Assembly: GCF_001039355.2 (NCBI RefSeq)
Contig: NW_019773958.1
Span: 162,919 to 226,918 of the forward strand
Direction: 5' to 3'
From: Lingula anatina
Lineage: Eukaryota > Brachiopoda > Lingulata > Lingulida > Lingulidae
Length of the DNA stretch: 64,000 nt
The position numbers and the translations under genes are program-made. Positions within the stretch are counted from its first letter, which is position 1; each line of letters begins with the position of its first letter. Below are positions 15,001 to 29,155 of this stretch, piece after piece. The notes beneath the pieces are model-generated. The model was not told the DNA's origin and searched no databases. It was given only the letters and a program-made list of their open reading frames with translations.

Positions 15001-17345
15001 CTGATTGTTCATCAGGACACACTGGCACTAGTAACAAAAGCACACATTGCAGTGGCAGCCAGTTCTGGTGATCAAAATGCTGGTACCTGCACCAGTCTGA
15101 TTTGCATAGAGCACTAGCATCTGAAGTCGACAGAGAAAACTGGCAACAATGTTACATGCAAGCCTGCAGTGTTCCAAGATGTATATTCATGTGAATTACT
15201 TGGAAATAAAATAGATTGCAATTCTGAGTGATTTTCCGGGTCACTGTCATCTAAATTACCCTAGTGGCTGTTTTGGTTAAACTGCTGCAAATGATGAAAT
15301 TGCAGTGATTTTTATCTCTCAGGATATTTTCATAGAACCTTCCAGTAAGTTTTTTTTTAATATGTGCTCTTTATGTATATTTCACTTTCAAACAACCAAT
15401 TCCCTTATCGTCTTTAGATAAAACATCGGCGAATAAAATATCGAACATACCACCTCCAAAAGAAACAATAACAAATAACACCATTATGATTTTACCATTG
15501 CAAAATCCTGTGCCTGCTTCTTTTTTCTTTCATTTTCTACAAACGCATTTGCCACTAATCCTTGCAGAAAGTGCACATCTCCCCAGTCTCATTCCATCCA
15601 GTCTCCTGCTCTATACCACAGAGGAAGTCTTTCCTTATTTTGTATACAACTCCAGTTCTATACTGCCAAACTAACTGAAGCCCCAGATGAGCAGAACCAT
15701 GCTGCTAATTCGTCCAACCACAGAGCTGATGAATAAGGCCAATGGTTCTAAAACCCAGCAAACAGAAGTAGAGATCCCTGATAGAAACTGTCACACATAA
15801 AAAATTTATCTCAGTATGCCTATGATGTATATATATATACCTATAATGATACCCTGGTTCACATTTGAAAGTGAAATTATTTCTTTCCAACTCATATTTC
15901 ATTAATATCCAGGGATATTTGCTGGGTGAAAAAACAAAGACCGGCTCTTGCAACCCAAGAGGTAGTGCATATTTTTACTGCCTTTAAAGAGCTGAATCTA
16001 ATAAAGAAAAGGTTAACATTGCAAGCTAATGGTGGGCAGAATTAGAAGAAAGAAGATATAAAACATGAAGGCCAAATGCTGGCTGGTGGAAATGCTCAAA
16101 TTTTCTCAGTGTATCCAATTTTATTCTATTTATACCCCTTGAGTATTGATAGGTGCTCATGTGGTGCAATCTTGCAAATAACATTTCCTTTTTTCATAAA
16201 TACATAGAAAAGCCTTCCTATATAAGGAAACAGTGTTGGAAATATATAGCTTTTATTGATTTGATATTATATTTGATTCAAACAACCAAACCCAGGCCCT
16301 TCTAGGGACTGGAGGAAGTAACCCAGAGTCTCAACTGAATGACTGATATATATTTCAGATCAACATTTTAGAAATAGTGATTTTATACCTCATTACAGTC
16401 TTAGCATACAATAGTTACAAAAAAAAAAAAAGCAATCAACACCATTTAGGATAGGGTTGCATATATACCTCTGCGAGTTAGGAGCAATTCACATACACAT
16501 TTTGCGTTTGACAGAATCCAAAAGTAAATCTATGCTGAAAAGATAAAAAAAAAAGATTCTATCCCCTTCAATTTTTGTTAGAACTCTCCCATTTCCTTGT
16601 GAAACTGACAATTTACTACACCATCCTCACTCTACCCTTGAAATATTTATAGAGCAACTTAAAAGCTGGCATAGCACATTTTGAATTTATTTCCTGTATA
16701 CCCACAAACAGCTGTAAGAAAAATGCAGGGAGAAGGCAGGTACACCTTCACTCAATTACACCATAAAAGAGGCATAAACTGCAAGGCTATTACCAACATC
16801 ACAGTCACAAACAAATAACAAAAGAAAAAACAACGAAAAAGTTTCTCACAGTTGAAAATTATTGAAGAAAACATCAAAAAAAAAGTACAGACACTTCCCT
16901 AAAGCTATGATATGCCAGAAGATACTGAAATTCATCATGCTTGGCAACATTAACATTTCTTTATTTTTTTTTTTTAAACTTCACCAGTGTTATCAAAGGT
17001 GAATGCAGAGTACATTAAATTTCCTGGATTGAGGAAATTACAGCAGACAGGTTGCAAAGGGTAGGGGATCCCACCAAAAAATAATAAATGACAGCCATGT
17101 GATACCGGTCTGGTTTGATAGCCTTCTCCCCCTCCTAAATAAGGGGGGAAAAACAAACAAAAAGCAATTTTATCACCTTCAAGTCTTTCGCTGGTATCAT
17201 TTTGATCATAAGTTTAATTTTGAAAAACTGTTGTGATCATGTCATGATGCACTGGAATCTGCTTCCATTCATTTGTCTGTCTGTCTGTCTGTCTGTCTTA
17301 CCATTTTTCTGTTTGTCCATCCACACACACAGACATGCACGCGTG

Positions 17346-17382
<37 letters not shown>

Positions 17383-20300
17383 AAACACACACTAGTGGCA
17401 TTACCACAACTGTCTTACAAACACTGGCAGAGGGTTGTGGGTGAGGGGGGGTATGGGGGTATAGTTGGATCTGCATATGTTAAGAATATGAGACGGATTT
17501 TCAGATCAAGAGGATAAAAAATCAGTAAACCCACAGAATGAGCAAGATAAAAATCCAATAAAACAGCATCAACCTGGACTGCTGTGACCTGAAATTCACA
17601 GTAATCAATATAGGTAGATTTCCAGGAAAATAGTCAGTCATCTAGAATGATTGTGATTTGAGACAGACATGAACTTGACTTAAATTGTCTGCTAATTTAT
17701 AAAATAACAGCATGATATTTCACATTGAAAAACAACTTTAATTGTTGATGAATAACAGTATGATCATTTTGAGTAAAAATAATATTCCTTCTAAAACATT
17801 ATTTTCAAAAGTGTTACAAAAAAAAAAAAAAAAAAAAAAGCATTTAACTATCCCTACACAATGTCCTCAAGGTAAACCTGAAAACATTTTGTAGTAAATG
17901 ATGAACAAAAATGAAAAATACGCCATTTTCATGAAAAATGGAACACAAAAATGGAATTTTCCCTAAGCATGGCATTATCTTACGTAAAGTAGTAACTTGA
18001 GATTCTATAACAGAGCAAAGCTATCACAAAGTATAGAGCAGAATAGGTACATGACATTTCCCATGTCATATTATAGTCAAGGAATCCAATAAAGCTAATA
18101 TCACTAAAAAATATTCCACATACCAGTTAAGTCTAACATACTCAAAATCCAATTTTCTCTTTAAGGACAGCAAATTTACAAGGAACGGAATCTTATAAGG
18201 AATGGAATCAGGGCAATTTTAAAAAGTTTTTACCAAAAAATGTTCTAACAGTCAGGAAAGATGAAGTCTAAGCCAATACAGTTCAATTTGGGATAATAAA
18301 TGCCATGACCTATACTATAAGATTCAAGGTAGAGTCTCCTAGGACATTGTATAGCTTTCAGACCACTATTATTGATTTTTTTACTGTATGTATGCTACAA
18401 GTAGCATGCTTGGCCATGGTGTATAGCTGTGGCATTACATGTATATTGGAGACTTCGTTTTCTTTATCTCTTTTCTCCTTGAATGATAGGACTTAGTGTT
18501 ATTCTTTGTAAATTACTTTGTTTAATTAATAAACTTGATATATTAATTCAGCTTTCCCTCAATTTCTGCCTTTTTCATTGATTTGGGTTTCTCTTTTTTC
18601 TGCGATACCCCTTTGTTTGTTTAGCTCTTCAATGTTTATAAAAAGAAACTGCTAAATATAAGTCAAATCTATTTGTTTTTTATCTCTTTTGTTTCAATAA
18701 ATATTTCAAACCTGTTGAATATATTATACACAAAGTTGACCATTTACAAGTATGTTAAAACTGAAAAAAGGATATAATCTCCATAGGATGCACCACCAAA
18801 AATAAACAAACCAAAATTCGGCCAAGTATGAATAATACAACTCTGTTAAATTTTAAAGCATATAATATCAAGCAGACCACAGTGGAATAAAATAATCCAA
18901 TAATCAAAGTAAGACACACAAGCACTTTGGCATCATGAAAAGGGAGAGATGACCCCAGACCAAAGTATCTATTCTTTATATGAGGTAGACAAGAAAATCC
19001 ACTTTCATGTTTTTGACAGACCACATGCCAGCTGAGAAGTATAATTTTTTCATGTACAGCTTGCTTTGGAGTGGAACACTACAGTTCAGACAAAAATATA
19101 CTTGCAAAGTCAATTAATGAACAGGAAAAGGAGGATATTTTTTGCTTGTGAAACCAAAAGGCAAACAAATATTATTAGTTGCTTTTGGCAGGAATGCAGC
19201 TTTATTTGGGATAAAACGCAGTAAGCCGAGGGTGTTCAAATCAAAAGAAGATGCACAAGAGGGTTGGTTTGATGTTAAATTCAACAAACATTGACTTACA
19301 ATATACATCACCAAATGACAGTATTGCTCATTGCACTTACATCATTATTAACACGGTACATTTGATGAGTTATCAACATCAATTTATTAACTTAAAGGTA
19401 CAATCAGTTATAGCACCTTTGGTTTAGCACTGTTGACACCTGCAATAATTTTGTTTCTTCTAAAATGACCTTATTTTCACAAAGACATTAAGGCATTCTT
19501 GCAAACACCCATTTTTTTATCAGACTCATTGCATTTGTTTTTTTTTTAAAGACAATTATACTATGCAACCACTTAGAAGTATGACATTTAAACATAATTT
19601 CATTGGATAAAAAAATATCAATGTTGCAAAGATGTTGATTTCTGGATCTACTTGGTTTCAAACAAAGTCAACTGAAAAAACTTGTAATTAATATTCCTCA
19701 ACCCCTCCCTACCCTTTTCTTAGAGGTTTAAGAAATGAAAAACAGTTATGTGAAAGATTTCATGGCGACATATTGTTTCTGGTTCTCAAGTTATCAATTT
19801 TTGGAGTTTTCTTCAGATGACCCCTGTGACCTTGAAAGTAGGTTAAGATGAACTACTTACACATAACAGAATCCCACGAGGCTTACAATTGAAGTTTTTT
19901 AAACATATAGGTGAAAAGAAAATGGTGATAGAAATGCAAGGGTGTGACAGGCCTGTAGCCAGCAGTTTCAAAGGGGGGGGGGGAGTCTTTTTCTGAACAA
20001 GTGGACCTTTTACCATGAAACCTTTGACCTTTGTCAGGGGCGGATCCAGAAATATTTTCTGACAGTCTTCCAAATCATCTTTGTTGATCCATCCTCCATT
20101 TCTGACCGTCTTCCGACAGATTAAAATTAGATACCCGTCCGTGTAAATCTGACCGTCTTCCGGAAGACCCAGAAGACGCCCTAAATCTGCCCCTGTTTGT
20201 GTACCTACAGTAGATCATTTTTTACCCAGCATGGACTGTTTCATTTGCCCCATCCCCACCTGAACACCCCTGGATAAGAGCCTATCTTATATGAAATAGG

Positions 20301-23300
20301 TCCCCTGGAATAAACTGAAATCCCCGGGGGTTGGTCATACCAAATGTGTGTGTGTGCAAGCAGAAGACCAAGTTGCAATCAAAGTTACCAACACAAAAAA
20401 TGAAAAGAAAAAGAATTGAGACAATGAGATCTTTCTATGTCATTGGCACTGAATGAAGTAAGTTTTAAGAGTGAGCTTGAAATGATTTTGCAGGCAGACT
20501 GACTGACAACCTACTACTGATTACCCCCCCCCCTCCCTCCCCCAATGTATATCATCATTCTCCTGTTACCTATATTCAAACAGACAGAGTCCAGTGCAGT
20601 AAAACCCCTTGAGTATACAACTAAATATGGGATAACTACAAAAATCTGGTTTCATTTAGTTTTCCTTGTTTTATTTTCATGAGGCATTAAAAAAACCTGC
20701 ACATATACTTTAATGCATTATGTAATTAATGAAGGTATTATGTCAGAGGCATACTGCTATGAAAGTTGTTAAATCCATCCCCTTCTAACAATCAAGGAGT
20801 TAGGCCTGTAGGCAAGGGAGTTTAAGGGATTGAAGGAACCGCCCCTTGGTTGGAAAAAGANNNNNNNNNNNNNNNNNNNNNNNNNNNNNNNNNNNNNNNN
20901 NNNNNNNNNNNNNNNNNNNNNNNNNNNNNNNNNNNNNNNNNNNNNNNNNNNNNNNNNNNNNNNNNNNNNNNNNNNNNNNNNNNNNNNNNNNNNNNNNNNN
21001 NNNNNNNNNNNNNNNNNNNNNNNNNNNNNNNNNNNNNNNNNNNNNNNNNNNNNNNNNNNNNNNNNNNNNNNNNNNNNNNNNNNNNNNNNNNNNNNNNNNN
21101 NNNNNNNNNNNNNNNNNNNNNNNNNNNNNNNNNNNNNNNNNNNNNNNNNNNNNNNNNNNNNNNNNNNNNNNNNNNNNNNNNNNNNNNNNNNNNNNNNNNN
21201 NNNNNNNNNNNNNNNNNNNNNNNNNNNNNNNNNNNNNNNNNNNNNNNNNNNNNNNNNNNNNNNNNNNNNNNNNNNNNNNNNNNNNNNNNNNNNNNNNNNN
21301 NNNNNNNNNNNNNNNNNNNNNNNNNNNNNNNNNNNNNNNNNNNNNNNNNNNNNNNNNNNNNNNNNNNNNNNNNNNNNNNNNNNNNNNNNNNNNNNNNNNN
21401 NNNNNNNNNNNNNNNNNNNNNNNNNNNNNNNNNNNNNNNNNNNNNNNNNNNNNNNNNNNNNNNNNNNNNNNNNNNNNNNNNNNNNNNNNNNNNNNNNNNN
21501 NNNNNNNNNNNNNNNNNNNNNNNNNNNNNNNNNNNNNNNNNNNNNNNNNNNNNNNNNNNNNNNNNNNNNNNNNNNNNNNNNNNNNNNNNNNNNNNNNNNN
21601 NNNNNNNNNNNNNNNNNNNNNNNNNNNNNNNNNNNNNNNNNNNNNNNNNNNNNNNNNNNNNNNNNNNNNNNNNNNNNNNNNNNNNNNNNNNNNNNNNNNN
21701 NNNNNNNNNNNNNNNNNNNNNNNNNNNNNNNNNNNNNNNNNNNNNNNNNNNNNNNNNNNNNNNNNNNNNNNNNNNNNNNNNNNNNNNNNNNNNNNNNNNN
21801 NNNNNNNNNNNNNNNNNNNNNNNNNNGATCTTTCTATGTCATTGGCACTGAATGAAGTAAGTTTTAAGAGTGAGCTTGAAATGATTTTGCAGGCAGACTG
21901 ACTGACAACCTACTACTGATTACCCCCCCCCCTCCCTCCCCCAATGTATATCATCATTCTCCTGTTACCTATATTCAAACAGACAGAGTCCAGTGCAGTA
22001 AAACCCCTTGAGTATACAACTAAATATGGGATAACTACAAAAATCTGGTTTCATTTAGTTTTCCTTGTTTTATTTTCATGAGGCATTAAAAAAACCTGCA
22101 CATATACTTTAATGCATTATGTAATTAATGAAGGTATTATGTCAGAGGCATACTGCTATGAAAGTTGTTAAATCCATCCCCTTCTAACAATCAAGGAGTT
22201 AGGCCTGTAGGCAAGGGAGTTTAAGGGATTGAAGGAACCGCCCCTTGGTTGGAAAAAGATGTGATATTGCTGGCAAAAAGCCTAAGAGTACTTTTCCAGG
22301 ATGGAAACAGTTGAATTGATGAACTGACTGATCAAAACGTGGGTCTATAATAATTGAAACACAATATCAGTTCCTACTGTATGTTATCTTCAAGGCCTAG
22401 CTAGTGACATAAACTAGGACACATCAGCCTTTTTTTTTTTTAACTTTCAACATTCTTCATTCTATTTTGATATAATTCTTTTGAAGGGAAAAGGGTGGGA
22501 GAGGGAATTTGGGGGATTGGGTCTTACTTTATTCAATCCAGGTAATCACTATTTTCCAGCTCTCTCATTATCGCCCTGTCTTGGAGTGAATACAGGAGAA
22601 AACATCAACAGTGATCAAATTGATTGCCACCAAAGAAAAAAAAGGTTCAGAGCGGTTGCATATACTGCACAGACACTTACACACATACAGAAAAAAAAAT
22701 GGGAGAACAATTGTCTCTGAAAAATAAAAAAGAGGGGCTTCACAACTAATATATATATATACCTTTTCCTTGCTCATCTTGAACGCAAATCTTCCTCCTG
22801 TAGACTTCTTATCTTGCTTGTCCGACTTGCTACGCGGCATGTCACTATTTTTCTCAGTCACGTTTTTGTCGATCTTGGTTGAGCTGAGCTTCCGCACTGG
22901 ATTACTTAACCATTTCCTAATCAAGAAAAAAAAGAGAAATGAAAATATTGAATTCAAAAAGAAGTCTACCCCCAAAACAATGTTAGTTCCTTACAGACAC
23001 CCACATTACCCTGAAGGGTTGAAGTATATCCCTCTCCAATCCATCCTCTGAAGCCCATTTTACTTACCGCCATTATGGGAGCCTATTTTCTAAAGCCCAG
23101 AGTGCATCAAAGCAGCATTCAGCTGAAGCACAATTCAGCTGCCTGTGTGCATGTAGTTTACTCAGAGACATGAATAATTGATTTTTTCTCAGCAAATAAA
23201 ATAAAAATTGAGTCTAACTGACATTGCATAGACATCCACAGTGGAAAAATGTCAGTGCATAAAATATGTAGTCTCTTGATCAATGAGAGAATGCGAAGAA

Positions 23301-25762
23301 ATACCCAAGGGGCGCAGAATGCCAATAAGATGTTTATATACAGATTTAATGGAGTGGGGGTAATTGTGCATGGATGCTGTACATGGATAAGCTACTCTAA
23401 GGTACAATGACTTTCCAATGGTGCAATATTGAACAAAAATCATTTTTCGTCTTGCTGGAAGTACTGAGCTAGCTTTGACATATATTTTGTCTTAGGCAAC
23501 TGAACATTATTAGCCGAATCAAAGTCCATACAATGACAAGCTAATAAAAAAAAATCATTTTTATTATCATTTGGCAAAAATGTGCATGTATCTACTAATT
23601 AACACATTTGAAAACTATGGGCCCATTCAAAAGGGGGGGGTATTTCTATCACCAAACATACATTTCCTAATCTTTTCAATCATTCTATCATGGAGAAACT
23701 TTTTTAAAATATGGAAAATACAAGGGCTGAAAGTGCACACCTATACAAGGGGGGTAAGGGGGGCATAAATACAATACCAAAATATCTGGATTTTGTGATA
23801 ACTCCAAAATACTTTCACCTCTAATCGTAAGAATCAAAACATAACCACATAAACAGCATACCTTATAATCAACAGCATTGTCTTCACACTGAGCATTTTA
23901 TTTGTTCTAGGTAATTAACTGTGCTTTTCTATTGCAGTCATGCCCAGTTGAAAGTAAACAAAAACATCTGTCTGCTGCTGTGATTGATATCATATTATGT
24001 AAATCCTGTCCAGGACATCACTACAGTACATAATGTGAAGTATTTGAACACATATCAAGTAGCATTACTTTGGCTAGTATGTATCAGCTGCTGGGATAGT
24101 GCTAACACTCACCAATTTTACCAAATACTAAAACTGACTTGCGTTGGCTAAACAATAAAGGGTTGGTTTGACTTATTTTGGTCAAATTTAAACCTTAAGG
24201 AGAAAAAGTGACAAAAAAGAAGTGATTTGGCTAAGCAAATAAATTGCTAGTGCTACCCCATTATCAGGGTTCAGATTAAAGGTATCCTGTCTACGGTTTT
24301 CCAAACAAAATAAAAATTTCCTTTTTAATACCATTTCTAATTAAATAATTCATTTCTTAGTAACTGACCTGTCACTATGACCCCTGTGTCTTTCAGTACA
24401 TTTTAGGAGGAAATATTGACATCAGGTACTTTTACTTGAATTTTATTGGTAGTAAACTCTTAATTGGGATATATAAATATCGTTCCAGGATATGTAGACA
24501 TAAGCGTAATTGACACATGTTCTTTGGCACAATATCTAACAGGGACAGTATCCTTAGTAAACCTTTAAACACCCATCATGACAGGTGCTTTCAGAGACCT
24601 AGTCACCAAGAATCCTTTTCAATTGAGCACTTTTCTATTAGGACTATTCTGAGAGATTGACAACTTGATAACCTGTCTATTATGTGAGTCATCTACATTT
24701 TGCCACTGCGTTCCACATGACTAGTTAACCAGATTCATTTGAAAGTAAACTTTTGAATGTGGGTAAACCCCTGTAGCACAATTATGTTAGGACTAGTCAA
24801 AATGGCGCGAAACATACAAGAGTACAGCATGACGTGACAAGGGACTGACACATATGATATCCTTAGAAAACTTCTTGAATTCAACAGAAAAAAGTAATAG
24901 TCTTTCTTCATTAAAATGAACACATTTTGGGTTAAAACTGTTCTTAATGCCAGCAACTTGGAAATCAAATGACCACTCAAGAATTCTTTAGACTTAAATT
25001 CAAATATAGACAGGGAGAGTGTAAGATCACATCTATATTATCAGGGAAAATACAGTAATGTCAAAAATCTCTCACCTAAAGCTGCTCCTCCTTTTATTTC
25101 CAGGAGAGGAGGAGAACCCCCCACTTGTGTTACTTAGAGAATTTGTGGACGTATTTGGACTGGGATCAGCCGAGCTGCCTGCAGACTCTGAAAACACAAA
25201 ATTTATCACAGATTATAATATAAAGATATGATATTCACTTAAAACAGCAGTAGTGATGTTATCAGGTCATGTAATGTGTACAATGACTTAAAAATTTAAG
25301 AGTATTGATTTGAAATGTTTCAGTAAAACCAACATGTTCACTAAAAGAATATTATGTATCAAATGTAAATCTTACACATAACACGTTATCCATGCAACAT
25401 TTGAAATCCAACAAATTTCCACATTTATACATTCTCAAAGCAGATAAGATAAGGTTTTTTTAAGCAATACCTCAGATCATGTTATAGTGCCTGTTATGAC
25501 AAAGTGCAACAAAGAAAAAATCCTATCTTAACAATCTTCATTTTTTTTTTTTTTTTGCAACCAAACCATCATCTGTGTTTATCTTACTATCGCAAAAAGC
25601 TAAAAGAACTACATATCTTAACACTCAAAATAAATTTCTCTTCCGTCAAAGCTGTGTTTATTGACTAAGTTTTAGAGAACATGCTAATACAACAGTCAGA
25701 CCACACTTGTGTAAAAGAAATGTTTAATTTCCTTCTATCCCCTGAAGTGTTTACAAATCTAA

Positions 25763-25830
<68 letters not shown>

Positions 25831-28800
25831 TTTTGAACCAGATGACTCGCAAATGAGACACCATTAAAATATGAAACTTGCAGATGTCAATGTACTGTTT
25901 TAAATGGCACACAATAAGGCAAGCAGTACTTAAGTACCTGGGCTAAACATTGCAATTCCTAGAACCTAAATTTCAGAGAAACACCTGATTGCATTAAAGA
26001 AACACAGGTAGAACATAGGCCTCAAGAGAGAAATCCATATACCTACCATGAAAAGAAAAACTTCTCCTTTTGTAGCACTTAAACATGATGAATTTATCTT
26101 CTTAACTCTTAGTCTGCATTTACTTCACCAAGTTAAACAATTTTAAGAACCTGTACATTTTCAGTCTAACCGGTTTCACCTGCACATGTATAGCACTCAC
26201 ATTTGACTGTGCATTAAAGCAGACATTTGTTCGGGCCCAGGTTTCTATTGTTGGCATAATTAAACAACACCGCAATCTTACAATGTGATATGTTTTTATT
26301 TCATGTGTGAGGTATGCAGACTACATTGCTGCATAACATGCTTTATTAATAAACTACAACAAAGCTATGGGAAAAGAATAATCCTACAGAAAGTTCAAGA
26401 TGTCATTTTTGGACTACTGTGCAATTGTTTACTCTGCATATTTCATAAAATCATAACTAAGAGCTTATTTTTAAATGCCCCTGAAGCCAAACGTATGACT
26501 TTTTGAAGTTATAGTCAATTTTTCTATATTGTAGTTTTGTATATATTTTGATGTCTATTCATAGGTATTGCAATCAAAATCACAACTTTCAAGGACAAAA
26601 TATGGATAATATTAATATTAAGATGGTATATTGTATTCATATTTATTCCACGACCTTGTTTCCAAGTGTATAATGTAGTAAAAAATGTAGAAGTTCTATT
26701 TCAGGTTGTGCATGCAGCCTGCTGAATTGAACAAGCACCAAGCTTAACACGTTTTTGAACATTTACAAATAACATCATATACATATTTAAAAAAAAGCCT
26801 CAATAAGCAAAGCACAAGTTAAAGTGAATGCATTTTTTTCATTTTTCATTCCGTTTCCCCACGAATGATCCCCTCCACTCTCCAATTATGAGAAGCAGTT
26901 TGTCTTCATGAAAGCATCCACAGAAGTTATGATGGCACTATCTTTTGAGGGGGAAAAATAGCAACTATAGTTTGAAATAAGGCACCAGTGCACCTGTGTA
27001 CCAACCTCATGCAAGTTTTGTATATTTACAAGCAAGGGTAATACAGGTTTTAAAGAAAAAATGCCATCCAATCTGAGAATGAAGTGCTGATGGAGATAAC
27101 TTAGAAGTATGTGAATCTCCTTGAGACTTCTGCTTGAAGTGAAACCAGACAGTGAATTAGTCCAGGGTATTTTATACGTGAAACCACTTCAGTATTATAG
27201 TATTCAAGTTAAAATTGGCAGCATTCTCTTGAAATACGAAATCTGTCGAGACCTCATACATTATCTTAAAGTAATAAGATGTTATAAACAATCATTATGC
27301 TGGAGATGCACAATCTAAGCTACATTTTGACCATTTTCTTTAATTGTTCTTGCAGATTTAGTTCTAAAGACTGAGTACCTGCAATAACTGGTCTAAGGGC
27401 TCTTAATTCCAACATACTCACAAAATTACCACTTTTCTATATTCTGTTCTTCTCAGCACCTGTTAATCTGTTTATCTTGTTTATCTGATTGAATTCAGCA
27501 AGAGTCCCTGCAGAGTGGGATCGATTTCAATACAGTGATAGTTTCATTGGGAATGAGCCCTATGAGTTAATTATGTGACAAAGGTGCCATTTAAGGACAG
27601 CTTTTTAGTGGATCACTCTCTCTCTTTTTCTGCTTATGAAGTAAATATTTACTGAATATGGTAAATAATGCATGGTATAGAAGCCCAACAAATATTATGT
27701 TCATGTACCTGGCAATAAGCACACGTCACATTGTGTACAAGTCAGGTTATACAATGGTTTGCTTCCTGCTATAGAATAAGCCTGTATGTCACTTCAGAAC
27801 TTCAGCTTTTTCAAAATTTTTAGTTTTGAAACTGAATATAACTAGTAATTAAACTGAACAGTTTGCAGAAAATTAAATTTACAAATTCGTGAAAAAATTG
27901 CAGTGAAAGGATCTAAAAAAAAAAATCAAGTTTTATTCTGAAAAATAATTTGAAGATAATTGCCAATTCCTCAGGATGGTTACATATATCTAAGACATTT
28001 TTTGGAGAAATATGTCTGCTTATTTTCTTACTCCACCCTGCATGCACAGCCCTTCTATGCCAGATGCTCCTATTCTATCATAATATATCTACTTAATGCA
28101 CTGACCACCTTAACATCCTTCCAATTTATTGGTTTCAAATGGCACTCCAGTTCACATACTAATATACAAAGAGGTCTAAAAAATGAATACCATCTTCCCC
28201 ATACAACTCTCCCCACAAAACTGAAACTATGGCAATTTTAACATACCTGTGTCTTCTCTTGATATCTTTTTTTTTTCCTGAACAAAGTGAGGAAGCTCCA
28301 CTCACTCACATACACCAAGGCAGCTCGGTCTATAATTCTAACCTACCCATCAGATGGGCTTCCCACTGTAGAATAAACATACAGGAAAGGCTGCTATTTC
28401 TAGATTTACCAGAGGTCAACACCATCCAGTCTTCTGAAGGTACTGGAGACCAATCAACTAACTAAGCCGCTGACATCAATATTCTAAAGATGAGCTGAAC
28501 TGGTTTTTACTTCAAGGAAGCCTTAATTTCATTTTCTCAAGCAATGACCTGTTCACAATAATGAGGTCATTTCCCTCGGTATTTTTATTTTCATTATTTT
28601 TTTTTCGTTGGCCACTATGAGGAATATGGGCCAGATAGAGTTCAAGAGACTTAATACATTAAAAACCTTTTTAGTTAGGTAACACTTCCAATGTTTATAT
28701 TAGTGTCTGATTTTAATTTGTTTTAAGTTCTACATTGGGATAGAAGGGAATAAGGTGTTGAAATATTCAACACCATTTTGACTAGGGCCTCAAAGTAATC

Positions 28801-29107
28801 CTTTTCTATCAAAATTCCAATTGATAGCCAAATACTAATGCCATTTTCTAATTTAAAAGATTTTTTTCTAAATCTTTTAGGGTTAACACATAAACCAGCA
28901 GAGGCTTTGAGCATTTATGAACATCAAATGATTACAGAGTAAAGTGCCTTAAAAATTACCAATAGGCATGCATTCAGCTTTTTATCTAGAATCAAACATT
29001 TGAATTGTTTTAAATTATAATATATTGGGTGATGACTTGTAATGGCTCTTCTTTGTATAGTCCAAGCAAAATAAAGATCAAATTCTGTAAATTAAAATAC
29101 ACTTAAG

Positions 29108-29155
<48 letters not shown>

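Larger units (their letters stand above)
12899..22762 (-). other. Large intron and possible internal promoter region
   Basis: The first few hundred bases upstream of 12898 would be promoter if the candidate first exon is real; a TATA-like TTTTATATAC lies on the minus strand near 13074-13084, a weak sign. Further on are a GTCT/CA repeat (17274-17391), A runs, the CAGGGGC element (20035-20195) and the gap with flanking duplicates (20428-22259). No other exon was recognised. Confidence 0.6.

Noticed and set aside
20830-21901. Three open frames of more than 330 codons
   Set aside because: They consist of N from the gap; no sequence supports them.
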